This document shows, one piece after another, positions 1-8,100 of a stretch of DNA of 64,000 bases (positions within the stretch are counted from its first letter, which is position 1; the number at the start of each line of letters is the position of its first letter). A program made the position numbers and the translations under genes. The stretch lies in assembly GCA_963798325.1 (NCBI GenBank), contig CAWCSS010000008.1, positions 1,426,001 through 1,490,000 on the forward strand, in the 5' to 3' direction. The notes beneath the pieces are model-generated. The model did not search any database, was not told where the DNA came from, and saw nothing but the letters and a program-made list of their open reading frames with translations. This DNA comes from Solirubrobacter sp963798325. GTDB lineage: Bacteria > Actinomycetota > Thermoleophilia > Solirubrobacterales > Solirubrobacteraceae.

Positions 1-126
1 ATCGGGCCGATCGGGCTGGAAATCAAGGCGGCGTGCATATCCGGTGAAACGCTTACAGGGCCTAACAACGTGAGGTCTAGAATGGATGGGTCCTAATCCC
101 ACCCACCACGACCTAAGGAAGTGGCT

Positions 127-345
127 ATGGCAGTTGAGCAAAAGCTCGAAATCGACGGCGAGGTCACCGAGGCCCTGCCGAACCTGCTGTTCCGCGTCAA
201 GCTCGAGAACGACCACGAGCTGCTCGCCCATCTCGCCGGCAAGATGCGCCGGTTCCGCATCCGCGTCCTCCCGGGCGACAAGGTGCGGGTCGAGGTCTCG
301 CCCTACGACCTCAACCGCGGTCGCATCGTCTACCGCTACAAGTAG
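127..345 (+). CDS. infA: Translation initiation factor IF-1
   Basis: IF-1 is the small OB-fold factor that occupies the 30S A site and helps IF2 and IF3 select the initiator tRNA. The 72-residue product has the family's usual length and shows the signatures GKMRRFRIRVLPGDKV and SPYDLNRGRIVYRYK. I chose ATG 127 over GTG 121 because AAGGAAG (115-121) lies 5 nt before the ATG but would touch the GTG. A weak -10-like TAGAAT is at 78-83. The next gene is convergent, so infA is not followed here by the ribosomal-protein genes that often accompany it. What lies upstream is outside the window; bases 1-77 show nothing I can name. Confidence 0.95.
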   Translation: MAVEQKLEIDGEVTEALPNLLFRVKLENDHELLAHLAGKMRRFRIRVLPGDKVRVEVSPYDLNRGRIVYRYK

Positions 346-359
346 GCCAACGCCCCGCG

Positions 360-728
360 CTATCGCTGCCCAGGCCCCTTGGCCTCGGCGGCGACGAAGC
401 GGGTGTGCGGGAACTTCTTCTCGACCGGCGTGATCGCGATCCGCCGGTCCACACCGACCGTCAGCACCTTGTCGTAGCCCTTCGCGGCAAGCATGTGCGT
501 GACGCCGAGCTGGTCGCTGGTCGTCTTGACGACCCGCACGTCGCCGGTGGTCGCGCGGGCCTGCGCGATCGTCGCCGGATCGGTCGCGGCCTCACCGGCG
601 ATCACGATCGCGGTCTTCGGGGCGGGATGCTCGGCCGTCTGCGCCAGGCCGGCGGCCACCGCGGAGCCTGCCAGCAGGGCAAGCGAGGCGCCCGCGATTC
701 GGGCGCTGGTGGTTCGGGTTCTTGTCAT
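360..728 (-). CDS. Small secreted protein of unknown function
   Basis: I do not recognise this family. The product (about 122 residues) begins with a basic stretch and a hydrophobic core, ASLALLAGSAVAAGLAQT, which looks like a cleavable signal peptide. The mature part alternates strands and helices (TAIVIAGEAATDP, YDKVLTVGVDRR) like a small Rossmann-type domain. Start: ATG 728 or ATG 740 in the same frame. I prefer 728 because TATTAT (744-739) could be a -10 box and would overlap the upstream ATG. Two near-identical dyads cover the start region, so a dedicated repressor is likely. The last codons (KGPG) overlap a remnant of the dispersed palindrome. Confidence 0.6.
   Translation of the reverse strand: MTRTRTTSARIAGASLALLAGSAVAAGLAQTAEHPAPKTAIVIAGEAATDPATIAQARATTGDVRVVKTTSDQLGVTHMLAAKGYDKVLTVGVDRRIAITPVEKKFPHTRFVAAEAKGPGQR
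370..380. repeat. Remnant half-copy of the dispersed palindrome
   Basis: CCAGGCCCCTT here is identical to the centre and right arm of the full palindrome copies at 3158 and 5651. The left arm has diverged. Like the full copies it lies at the very end of a minus-strand gene. Eleven bases could match by chance in GC-rich DNA, so this is tentative. Confidence 0.35.
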
Positions 729-751
729 ACGTATGAGCATAATACGTATGA
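725..751. promoter_or_regulatory. Two tandem dyads overlapping the start of the secreted-protein gene
   Basis: TCATACGTATGA (725-736) is a perfect 12-bp palindrome. TAATACGTATGA (740-751) matches it at 11 of 12 positions, 15 bp away centre to centre. Both share the core ATACGTAT, an AT-rich block in very GC-rich DNA. They flank TATTAT on the minus strand (744-739) and the candidate start codons of the gene ending at 360. This is the layout of a repressor operator. The cognate regulator cannot be named. Confidence 0.55.
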
Positions 752-802
752 CGGCAGGTTACAACGAGACTTGAGCGGTCCTAACAGGCGCGCACCGCGC
801 CG

Positions 803-1774
803 TTACACGCTCGACGTCGACGCGCGCACGCAGAGGGACACCGGCATCACCTGCTCGGCCGGCACGGCCTCGCCCGCGAGGTCGCGCCCGAGCGCTTCGA
901 AGGCCGCGGCGCCGAGGCCCTCGGCGTCGACCGCGATCGTCGTCAGCGGCGGCGCGAGGACGCGCGCGAAGTCGAGATCGTCGAAGCCGACGACGGACAG
1001 GTCCTCCGGGATGCGCACGCCGCGGGCGCGGGCGGCGAGGTAGACGCCGCCCGCGAGGATGTCGTCGTCGCAGAACACGGCGGTCACGTCGCCGTCGAGC
1101 AGCTCGGCGGCCGCGGCGGCGGCGCCCTCGAACGTGAACGGGGCCTCGACGCGCGGGACGTCGCCGAGCCGGGCGAACATGCGCGCCCGGCGCGACGCGA
1201 AGGTCGGGGCGGTGAAGCTCGAGGCGACGTGGCCGATGCGGACGTGCCCGAGTCCGAGCAGGTGGTCGAGGGCGAGATCGACGCCCGCCTCGACGTCGAG
1301 GCGCACGACCGGCAGGCCGCCCGGGGACATCTCGATCTGGATGGCGTGCTCGGAAGCCCCCGGCGGGAGGTCGGCCTCGAAGAGCAGCAGGCCGTCCGCC
1401 GGGCCGGCGAGAAGTGCCTGCAACGAGGCCGCTTCCCATGCGCGGTTGTTGCCGATGTCGACCAGCACGACCGTGTAGCCGGCGCGCTGGGCGGCGCGCT
1501 GGGCGCCGCGCAACACGCGGCCGAAGAACGGGTTGGTGATGTCGGGCACGACGAGCGCGACGCTCCGTGCGACGCCGGTGCGCAGGGCGCGGGCGGCGAC
1601 GTTCGGCCGGTAGCCGAGCTCCGCGGCCGCGGCGCGGACCGCCTCCTCGGTGCGCGCGGAGATGCGCCCACGGGCCTTGCCCGAGAGCACGAGCGACACA
1701 GTCGACTGCGAAACGCCGGCTCGGCGGGCGACGTCGACGCTGGTGACGCGAGGCGGAGCGCTGATGTCCGCAAT
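803..1774 (-). CDS. LacI-family transcriptional regulator
   Basis: This is a LacI/GalR repressor of about 320 residues. The N-terminal helix-turn-helix is VTSVDVARRAGVSQSTVSLVLSG. The periplasmic-binding-protein-like sensor follows, with ALVVPDITNPFFGRVLRGA and SVVGFDDLDFARVLAPPLTT. It should bind an operator as a dimer and respond to a sugar-like effector, which cannot be told from sequence. The start is odd: upstream of the HTH in this frame I find no ATG, GTG or TTG for many codons. The nearest candidates are ATT 1774 and ATC 1765, while TTG 1773 is one base out of frame. Either a rare start codon or a one-base sequence error applies. It is divergent from the methyltransferase gene at 1784. 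Confidence 0.85.
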   Translation of the reverse strand: MADISAPPRVTSVDVARRAGVSQSTVSLVLSGKARGRISARTEEAVRAAAAELGYRPNVAARALRTGVARSVALVVPDITNPFFGRVLRGAQRAAQRAGYTVVLVDIGNNRAWEAASLQALLAGPADGLLLFEADLPPGASEHAIQIEMSPGGLPVVRLDVEAGVDLALDHLLGLGHVRIGHVASSFTAPTFASRRARMFARLGDVPRVEAPFTFEGAAAAAAELLDGDVTAVFCDDDILAGGVYLAARARGVRIPEDLSVVGFDDLDFARVLAPPLTTIAVDAEGLGAAAFEALGRDLAGEAVPAEQVMPVSLCVRASTSSV

Positions 1775-1783
1775 CCTAGGGGT

Positions 1784-2416
1784 GTGGACGACCTGCTCGA
1801 GGAAGTCGTGGGAATCGCCGGGCGCGACCTGGCGCTGCTGCGGCCGCGCGACAGCGAGTCGCTGCTGAGCGAGGAGGCGTTCGAGAGGGACGAGTTCCTG
1901 CCCTACTGGGCGGAGTTGTGGCCGAGTTCGCTGGCGCTGGCGCGGTTCATCGGCGCGCGGGCGCTGAAGGGGCGGCGCTGCGTCGAGCTCGGGTGCGGGC
2001 TCGGGCTGCCGAGCCTCGCGGCGGCGGTCGCCGGGGGACGGGTGACCGCGACCGACTGGGCGGCCGAGGCGACCGCGATGACGGTCGAGAACGCCCGCCG
2101 CAACGACCTCACCGTCGAAGGCCTCACCGTCTCCTGGACCGAGCCCGGCGCGCTGCTCGAACGCGCCCCGTGGGACCTCGTGCTCGCCAGCGACGTGCTC
2201 TACGAGCCCCGCAACGGCGAGGCGCTGCTGCCGCTGCTGCCGCGCCTGATCGACGAAAGGGGCGAGATCTGGCTCGCCGACCCCGGCCGGACGGCGGCCG
2301 AGCCGTTCCTGCGACGCGCCGCGGAGGTGTTCACCGATCGAGCGCCGCGCGGCACCCGAGATCCCCCAGGGGGGCCGTGTATAGGCTGCGGGTATGACGC
2401 AGCGCGAGAAGGCTGA
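1784..2416 (+). CDS. SAM-dependent methyltransferase, family-16/NNMT-like
   Basis: This is a class I methyltransferase of about 210 residues. FLPYWAELWPSSLALARFI is typical of the lysine/NNMT-like 'methyltransferase 16' group. Motif I is VELGCGLGLPSLAAA, followed by VTATDWA and the motif IV region WDLVLASDVLYEPRN. The substrate is unknown. GTG 1784 starts the protein a few bases from the divergent LacI gene. The last 20 codons in this frame look unlike a normal C-terminus. The minus-one frame ends in GAVYRLRV and a TGA inside the ATGA of the next gene, so one G may be missing from the G run near 2370. Confidence 0.75.
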   Translation: MDDLLEEVVGIAGRDLALLRPRDSESLLSEEAFERDEFLPYWAELWPSSLALARFIGARALKGRRCVELGCGLGLPSLAAAVAGGRVTATDWAAEATAMTVENARRNDLTVEGLTVSWTEPGALLERAPWDLVLASDVLYEPRNGEALLPLLPRLIDERGEIWLADPGRTAAEPFLRRAAEVFTDRAPRGTRDPPGGPCIGCGYDAAREG

Positions 2417-3164
2417 GGAACTGCGCCGCCTGCACGCGGCGCCGGAGCCGCTGGTCCTGGTCAACGCCTGGGACGCGGCGAGCGCGCGAACGGTGGCGGG
2501 CACGCCCGGCTGCCGGGCGATCGCCACCGCGAGCTGGTCGATCGCCGCCGCCCGCGGATTCCCCGACGGCGAGGCGATCGACCTCGATTCGATGCTCGAC
2601 GCCGTGCGCATCGTGGCCGAGTCCGTCGACCTGCCCGTCACCGCCGACCTCGAACGCGGCTACGGCGACGCCGGGACCACGATCGCCCGGGCACTCGAAG
2701 CGGGCGCGGTCGGCTGCAACCTCGAGGATGCCGACGGCGCCGGCGGCCTGGTGGCGGTCGAGGACCACGCCGCCGCCGTCGCCGCGGCCCGCGCGGCGGG
2801 CGAGCAGGCCGGCGTCCCGCTCGTGATCAACGCCCGCACCGACGTCTACCTCAGCGGCCTCAACGACATGGACCAGGCCGTCGAGCGCGCCCGCGCCTAC
2901 CTGGCCGCCGGCGCCGACTGCGCCTTCGTCCCCGGCGTCCGCGACGTGGCCACGCTCGAAGAGCTCGTGATCCGCATCCGCGGCCCGGTCAGCGTCCTCG
3001 CCGGCCCGGGCAGCCCGCCGCTGGCCGAGCTCGCCCGCCTCGGCATCGCCCGCGTCAGCTACGGCCCCGGCCCGCTCGGCGTCGCGATGGCCGCGCTGCG
3101 CGCCGCCGCCGAGACCCTGCTCTCAGGCGGAGACCCACCCGCCGAGCTGGCCTTCCGAACCTAA
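2394..3164 (+). CDS. Isocitrate lyase/PEP mutase superfamily enzyme
   Basis: This 256-residue alpha/beta-barrel enzyme belongs to the isocitrate lyase/phosphoenolpyruvate mutase superfamily, whose members make or break C-C or P-C bonds of oxaloacetate-like acids. The small bacterial branch is shown by LVLVNAWDAASARTVA at the N-terminus, LPVTADLERGYGD, GAVGCNLEDADG (Mg-binding acidic cluster) and LVINARTDVYL. It lacks the KKCGH signature of true isocitrate lyases. The exact reaction cannot be assigned. ATG 2394 overlaps the end of the methyltransferase gene, so the two are probably co-transcribed. Its TAA (3162-3164) lies inside the left arm of a palindromic element. Confidence 0.85.
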   Translation: MTQREKAEELRRLHAAPEPLVLVNAWDAASARTVAGTPGCRAIATASWSIAAARGFPDGEAIDLDSMLDAVRIVAESVDLPVTADLERGYGDAGTTIARALEAGAVGCNLEDADGAGGLVAVEDHAAAVAAARAAGEQAGVPLVINARTDVYLSGLNDMDQAVERARAYLAAGADCAFVPGVRDVATLEELVIRIRGPVSVLAGPGSPPLAELARLGIARVSYGPGPLGVAMAALRAAAETLLSGGDPPAELAFRT

Positions 3165-3186
3165 AGGGGCCAGGCCCCTTTAGGTT
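3158..3186. repeat. Dispersed palindrome, copy 1 (perfect)
   Basis: The 14-bp arms AACCTAAAGGGGCC (3158-3171) and GGCCCCTTTAGGTT (3173-3186) are perfectly complementary around a single A at 3172. The left arm provides the TAA stop of the plus-strand gene ending at 3164. The right arm provides the TAA stop of the minus-strand XRE gene (3182-3180). It could act as a bidirectional terminator, although neither side has a clear U run. Confidence 0.9.
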
Positions 3187-3728
3187 GAGGCGATGATCGC
3201 TCGCGTGCCGGTGCCGCCGGTGCGGCGCAGGCGGTGCGGCACGGCGCCGTCGAAGCGCAGCGTGTCGCCTTCGTCGAGCGAGTGGATGGCGCCGTCGAGG
3301 TCGACCTCGACGGAGCCGCGCGCGATGTAGACCGCGACCTCGCCGTGCTCGACCGTCGCCGCTTCGGGCCAGCGGCGGGTTCGGGAGGACCACTCGCGCA
3401 GGACGGGCGTTCCCGGCTCGCCGCCCAGGTCGCGCACGCCGGCGGTCTCGTCGAACTCGCCCTCGTCGCGGCGCAGGAGCACCGCGTCGCCGTGGCGCGG
3501 CGGCGTCCAGAGCTGGGCGACCGAGACGTCCAGGGCGGCGGCGATCCGCTCGACCGACCCGACGCTCGGGCGAGCCAGCCCTCGCTCGACCTGTGAGAGG
3601 AAGGGATGGGAGAGCCCGGCCAGACGGCCCAACCCCTTGAGGGTCAGCCCGCGCTCCCGGCGCAGCGTTCGCACGCGCGCACCGAGATCCGACTCAAAAC
3701 CATTGGTGGAAGAGCTACTGCTAAGCAC
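3180..3728 (-). CDS. XRE-family regulator with C-terminal cupin
   Basis: This 182-residue regulator has an N-terminal helix-turn-helix (about residues 12-66, ARVRTLRRERGLTLKGLGRL with SHPFLSQVERGLARPS) and a C-terminal cupin barrel (GEVAVYIARGSVEVDLDG, HSLDEGDTLRFDGAVPHRL). This SutR/PuuR-like layout usually binds a small ligand or metal in the cupin and represses nearby catabolic or transport genes. GTG 3728 was chosen because GGAAGA lies 5 nt upstream. The frame continues upstream but overlaps the ABC ATPase gene. Its stop codon is inside palindrome copy 1. Its target is probably the neighbouring ATPase/peptidase region, an inference from position only. Confidence 0.85.
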   Translation of the reverse strand: MLSSSSSTNGFESDLGARVRTLRRERGLTLKGLGRLAGLSHPFLSQVERGLARPSVGSVERIAAALDVSVAQLWTPPRHGDAVLLRRDEGEFDETAGVRDLGGEPGTPVLREWSSRTRRWPEAATVEHGEVAVYIARGSVEVDLDGAIHSLDEGDTLRFDGAVPHRLRRTGGTGTRAIIAST

Positions 3729-3795
3729 CGTCTTCCAGACTAACGCGCAACGCTCGGAAAACTGTCGCCAGCGCGCCGGAAAATGTTGAACGGCT

Positions 3796-4395
3796 CTACG
3801 CGGCGCGTGCGAGCAGCGCTTCCCACTGCTCGGCGGATCCAGCCGTGGCGCGCAACGCCAGCGCTTCGACGCTTCCGCGGTAGCGGGTCCGGCCCGCGGC
3901 CAGAACGGTGACACCCGAGGCGAGGCCGTGCAGCGCATCCAGGCGCCGGGTGGCCCACACGCAGGCACCGCCGCGCGCGGCATGGCGCTGGACGAGCGCG
4001 CGGGTCGCGGCGGCCGTCTCGGGGTCGAACCCGCCGGCCGGCTCGTCGACCAGCAGCACCGCCGGCTCGCTCGCCACCGCTCGCGCCAGCGCGATGCGGA
4101 AGCGCGTGCCGGCGCCGAGCTGCGTCTCGATCGGCGAAGCCGCCAGGGCCTCTTCGGCGACGAGGACGCACGACTGCGCCACCGATACAGCCCCCGCGGT
4201 TGCCTCCTGCCCACCCGCGAGCACGCGCAGCAGCGTGCTCTTTCCCGCACCCGACGGGCCGAGCAGCCCGTGCACCTGGCCCGGGCCGACATGAAGATCG
4301 ACGCTGGACAGCGTCGCCCGCGGACCGCAGCGCACATCAAGTGCGTCGACCGCGACGAGGGAGGCGTCCATAGGGATGATCATCTGCTCCCCCAT
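3796..4395 (-). CDS. Orphan ABC transporter ATP-binding protein
   Basis: This is a short (about 199 residues) ABC ATPase. Walker A is GPSGAGKS and Walker B is AVLLVDEPAGGFD. The signature loop is strongly degenerate (LGAGTRFRIALARA instead of LSGGQ), and the usual H-loop histidine is not obvious (WATRRLDALHG). No permease gene lies beside it. It may serve a distant transporter or have lost transport activity. Starts at 4395, 4383 and 4371 are all possible. GGGGGAG sits just before the 4383 ATG. It is divergent from the M20 peptidase gene and upstream of the XRE gene on the same strand. Confidence 0.7.
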   Translation of the reverse strand: MGEQMIIPMDASLVAVDALDVRCGPRATLSSVDLHVGPGQVHGLLGPSGAGKSTLLRVLAGGQEATAGAVSVAQSCVLVAEEALAASPIETQLGAGTRFRIALARAVASEPAVLLVDEPAGGFDPETAAATRALVQRHAARGGACVWATRRLDALHGLASGVTVLAAGRTRYRGSVEALALRATAGSAEQWEALLARAA

Positions 4396-4455
4396 CGGCC
4401 CGGATCCAGTACCAAAGTCCAGGGTCGGACGAAGGTACTAGGCTCGCCGCCCCAT

Positions 4456-5648
4456 ATGCACGAAAAGGCAGCGCTCGCCGCACTCGATTCTGGCGCGCTC
4501 GCGCGCGATGCCTCCGCGCTCGTCCAGGCTCCGAGCGTGACGGGGGACGAACGCCAGGCGCTGGAGACGCTTGCGGCGCTCGCGGAAGCGGCCGGTCTCG
4601 ACGCCGACCTGCACACCCACGACCTCCAGGCGCTGCGCGCCCACCCCGACCACCCGGGGGAGGAGGCGCCGCGCGACGAGCTGCTGGGCGTGACGATCAC
4701 GCTGCCCGGCACCAAGCCCGGCCGGCTGGCGCTCAACGGCCACATCGACGTCGTGTGGGAGGGAAACGAGCCGTGGCGGCTCGGCCCGTGGTCCGGCGCG
4801 ATCGAGGGCGGTCGCGTCCACGGCCGCGGCGCGCTCGACATGAAGGGGCCGGTGATCGCCGCGCTGCACGCGCTGAAGGCGATCAAGGACGCCGGCGCCG
4901 ACGCGCCCACGGTCGTCCTGATGGGCGTCCCGAGCGAGGAGGACGGCGGGCTCGGCACGTTCGCGGAGCTCCAGCGCGACGACGCGTTCGACGCCGCGCT
5001 GCTGCCCGAGCCGACGGGCCTGCGCGTCGTCTGCGCCCAGGCGGGGGCGCTCACGTTCAAGGGCGTCGTGCACGGGCAAGGCGGCCCACGCCGCCGAGCG
5101 CCTCGCCGGCGAGTCCGCGATCGACAAGTACATGGCCGTCCATGCGGCGATGCACCAGCACGAGATCACCGTCAACACGAACGTGGCGCATCCGCTCATG
5201 CGCCGGCTCGAGCTGCCCTACCCGCTGCTGGTCGGCAAGGTCAATGCCGGCGAGTGGTCGAGCATGGTGCCCGACCGGCTCGAGTTCGAGGGAAGGCTCG
5301 GCGTGCCCGTCGGCGCGGACCTGCAGGAGGCGAGGGAGGCGCTCGAGGCCGTGGTCGGCTTCCCGCTGGAGTGGAGCGGTGGAGCGTTCGCGCCCGGTGA
5401 GACCTCGGCCGATCACCCGTGGGCGCGGACCGTCCGCGGCGCGCTGAGCGACGAGCTCGGCTACGAAGCTCCGATCGCCGGCGTTCCCTGGGGCGCCGAC
5501 ATGCGGCTGTTCACCGCCCGCGGGATCCCGGCGGTGATGGTCGGCACCACCGACATCGAGAAGGCCCACGCGGTCGACGAGTCCGTCTCGCATCGACGAA
5601 CTCGTCACGGTCGCCCGGACGATCATCCGGGCGATCCTGCGCTTCTAA
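4456..5648 (+). CDS. M20-family metallopeptidase/deacylase, frameshifted
   Basis: This is an ArgE/DapE/ACY1/CPG2-type zinc hydrolase. The first frame (ATG 4456) shows NGHIDVVWEG (metal-binding H and D), GRGALDMKGP and VPSEEDGG (catalytic Glu pair). The lid domain and C-terminus continue in other frames: ITVNTNVAHPLMRRLELPY, then GIPAVMVGT and finally TIIRAILRF with TAA 5646-5648. Two one-base insertions explain this: an extra G in GGG at 5074-5076 and an extra C near 5591. Removing both gives a continuous protein of about 396 residues, normal for the family. I read this as an intact gene hit by sequence errors. The substrate cannot be specified. Confidence 0.8.
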
Positions 5649-5650
5649 AG

Positions 5651-5675
5651 CCTAAAGGGGCCAGGCCCCTTCAGA
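5651..5675. repeat. Dispersed palindrome, copy 2 (two mismatches)
   Basis: The arms are CCTAAAGGGGCC (5651-5662) and GGCCCCTTCAGA (5664-5675) around A 5663. Compared with copy 1 the right arm has T-to-C and G-to-A changes. The T-to-C change turns the minus-strand stop codon from TAA to TGA (5673-5671), so the stop for pepF is preserved. The element lies between the convergent peptidase genes. Confidence 0.85.
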
Positions 5676-7485
5676 TTCGGCCGGCGTCGCGGGCGGCCTG
5701 CTCGGCGGCGTCGAGCTTGCGCTCCACGAGGTCGAGCCCGCGATCCCAGAAGGACGGGTCGGCGAGGTCGACGCCGACGATCGCGCCGAGCTCCTCCGGC
5801 GACTTGGAGCCGCCGGCGCTGAGCAGCTCGACGTACTTGGACTCGAACGCCGGGCCTTCCTCCTCGTAGCGGCCGTAGACGGCCAGCGCGAGCAGCTGCC
5901 CGTAGGCGTACGCGTAGACGTAGCCGGGGGAGGCGATGAAGTGGGGGACGTAGGACCACCACGACCTGTAGCCCTCGGTGACCTCCACCGCGTCGCCCAG
6001 CAGCTCCTCCTGCGACTGGCCCCAGAGGGAGCCGAAGTCGTCGACGGAGAGCTCGCCCTGCTCGCGCCGCTGCGTGTGCACGAGATGCTCGAAGCGGTTC
6101 ATCGCCACCTGGCGGAAGACGGTCGCGATCGTGCCCTCGATCGACTCCGCCAGCAGCGACAGGCGCGACTCCGGCGTCGGCGAGGCCTCCAGCAGCCGCC
6201 CGAACACCAGCGTCTCGCCGAACACCGACGCGGTCTCGGCCAGCGTCAGCGGCGTCGCCATGTGGAACACGCCCTGCTTGGAGCCGAGCGCCGCATGGAC
6301 GCCGTGCCCGAGCTCGTGGGCGAGCGTCAGCACGTCGCGGCGCAGGTGGGTGTAGTTGAGCATCACGTACGGGTGCACGCTCGGCACGCCGTAGGAGCAG
6401 AACGCCCCGCCGCGCTTGCCGGGCCGCACCGGGCCGTCGATCCAGGACTCGTCGAAGAAGCGGTCCACGATCGAGCCGAGCTCGCTGGAGAAGGACCCGT
6501 ACGCGTCCTGCACGATCGCCTTGGCCTCGGGCCACGCCACCTGCGTGGTGTCCTGCGTGACGGCGGCCATGCGGTCGTAGTCGGCGAGCCGGTCGACGCC
6601 GAGCATCTGCGCCTTCAGGCGATACCAGCGCCGCGGCAGCTCGTAGCGCGAGCGCACGGCGTCGATCAGCGCCTGGACGGACTCGTCGGAGGCCTCGTTG
6701 GACAGGTTGCGCGCCGCCAGCCAGTTCGGGTAGGCGCGCAGCCGGTCGTCGGTCATCTTGTCGGCGAGCAGCGTGTTGAACGTGTAGGCGCGTGTGCGCA
6801 GTCCAGGCTGCAGGCCCTTCGTCACCCGCTCGGCAGTATCGCGGCGAACCTCGCGGTCGGGCGAGAAGAGCTTCGACAGCGCGACCTCCAGCGCGACCTC
6901 GCCCTCGGGCAGCTCGATGCTGATCGACGCCGTCTGCTCCTCGAACAGCCGCACCCAGGCGGAGCGCCCGGAGACGTTCTTCTCGGTGAGGATGCGCTCC
7001 TCGGGCTCGCTCAGCAGGTGCGGGCGATAGCGCCGCGCGGTCTTCAGATGGTGGCGGGCGAACTCGAGCCCGTCGGTCGCGAGCAGCTCCTCGGCGCGCG
7101 CGTCGTCCAGCGCGGCCCACTCGAGGTGGAAGAACAGCAGCGCGGTCTCGATCTGCGTGCCCTTCTCCTCGACGCGCTGCAGCAGTGCGCCGTTGGCGGG
7201 CGAGGCGGTGTCGATGGCGAAGGCGAGGTGCGCGTAGGTGCCCGCGCGCCCGGCGATCTCCTCGATCGCGGCGAGCTCCCGCATGGCCTCGATCAGGCCG
7301 GCTCCGTCGAGCTCGGCGAGCTTGCCGGCGAAGCGTTCGGCGAACGCGTCGGCGCGACGCTGGGCGTCCGCGAGCAGCGCGTCGACGCCGGCCTGCGGAT
7401 CATCCCCGGCGCCGTTGAGAAGGTGGGAGAGATCCCACGCGACCTCGTTCAGATCAGGGTCGCTGACGGTCTCAGGGGTGCTCAT
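5671..7485 (-). CDS. pepF: Oligoendopeptidase F, M3 family
   Basis: This cytoplasmic M3B zinc peptidase (604 residues, normal length) cleaves short peptides. The catalytic zinc motif HELGH lies in DVLTLAHELGHGVHAAL, with the downstream zinc ligand in PLTLAETASVFGE. PSVHPYVMLNY and SPGYVYAYAYGQLLAL are typical of the C-terminal catalytic domain. ATG 7485 gives MSTPETV with AGGGG just upstream. A larger frame extends through the TetR gene but is not needed. The gene follows the TetR gene by 11 bp on the same strand, so the two may share a transcript. Confidence 0.92.
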   Translation of the reverse strand: MSTPETVSDPDLNEVAWDLSHLLNGAGDDPQAGVDALLADAQRRADAFAERFAGKLAELDGAGLIEAMRELAAIEEIAGRAGTYAHLAFAIDTASPANGALLQRVEEKGTQIETALLFFHLEWAALDDARAEELLATDGLEFARHHLKTARRYRPHLLSEPEERILTEKNVSGRSAWVRLFEEQTASISIELPEGEVALEVALSKLFSPDREVRRDTAERVTKGLQPGLRTRAYTFNTLLADKMTDDRLRAYPNWLAARNLSNEASDESVQALIDAVRSRYELPRRWYRLKAQMLGVDRLADYDRMAAVTQDTTQVAWPEAKAIVQDAYGSFSSELGSIVDRFFDESWIDGPVRPGKRGGAFCSYGVPSVHPYVMLNYTHLRRDVLTLAHELGHGVHAALGSKQGVFHMATPLTLAETASVFGETLVFGRLLEASPTPESRLSLLAESIEGTIATVFRQVAMNRFEHLVHTQRREQGELSVDDFGSLWGQSQEELLGDAVEVTEGYRSWWSYVPHFIASPGYVYAYAYGQLLALAVYGRYEEEGPAFESKYVELLSAGGSKSPEELGAIVGVDLADPSFWDRGLDLVERKLDAAEQAARDAGRI

Positions 7486-7496
7486 GACCCCTAATG

Positions 7497-8084
7497 CTAG
7501 GTCGGCAGTGTCCCCGAGGCGTTCGTGGCGCGCAGACCATCGATGACGATCGCCAGGTGGCGGCGCCAGGCCTCGGGGCAGCAGTGCGGCTTGGCCGTCG
7601 CCATCCCGATGCCGCACATCACCATCGGGATGTCGTCGAGGACGATGTCCTCGCGCAGCTGACCGGCCGCCTGCGCGCGCCGGACGAGCTCCAGGAAGAT
7701 CCCGTTGAGCTCGGTCTGCAGCTCGGGCGTGATCGGCATCTCGGCCATCGAGGCGATCTCCGTGAAGGCGCGATCGGAGGCCAGCAGGTTGCCGCCCGTC
7801 CACAGCGCGTGGGTGAAGGCCTCCCACGGATCCTCGATCTGCAGCGCCTCGCGAGCGCCTCGGACGAGGCCCTCGAAGAGGTCCAGCGCGAGCGCCTGGA
7901 CGAGGGCTTCCTTGGTCGGGAAGTGGCGGTAGACGGTGCCGACGCCGACCCCGGCGCGTCGCGCCACATCGTCCATCTGGGCTTCGCGGCCGTGCTCGGC
8001 GAAGACCAGGCGGGCCGCCTTCAGCACCCGCTCTCGGTTGCGCCGGGCGTCGGCGCGGAGGGGCTTGACGACGACGTCGCTCAT
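7497..8084 (-). CDS. TetR-family transcriptional regulator
   Basis: This is a 195-residue TetR repressor. The N-terminal HTH is VLKAARLVFAEHGREAQMDD followed by VGVGTVYRHFPTKEALV. The C-terminal ligand domain ends in HLAIVIDGLRA. It is transcribed divergently from the DHA2 exporter at 8182. An 18-bp inverted repeat sits between the exporter's -35 and -10 boxes, so the simplest reading is a drug-responsive repressor of that exporter, and possibly of itself. The inducer is unknown. ATG 8084 is the only good start. Confidence 0.9.
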   Translation of the reverse strand: MSDVVVKPLRADARRNRERVLKAARLVFAEHGREAQMDDVARRAGVGVGTVYRHFPTKEALVQALALDLFEGLVRGAREALQIEDPWEAFTHALWTGGNLLASDRAFTEIASMAEMPITPELQTELNGIFLELVRRAQAAGQLREDIVLDDIPMVMCGIGMATAKPHCCPEAWRRHLAIVIDGLRATNASGTLPT

Positions 8085-8100
8085 ATGACGACTGTAGGGC

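Noticed and set aside
803..2641. A 612-residue LacI fusion protein
   Set aside because: The N-terminal half is antisense to the methyltransferase and PEP-mutase-family genes and resembles no domain; only the LacI part is credible.
3158..3186. Palindrome interpreted as an ordinary intrinsic terminator only
   Set aside because: Simple termination does not explain the repeated, nearly identical sequence, the in-frame copy at 33115 or the arm-to-arm covariation.
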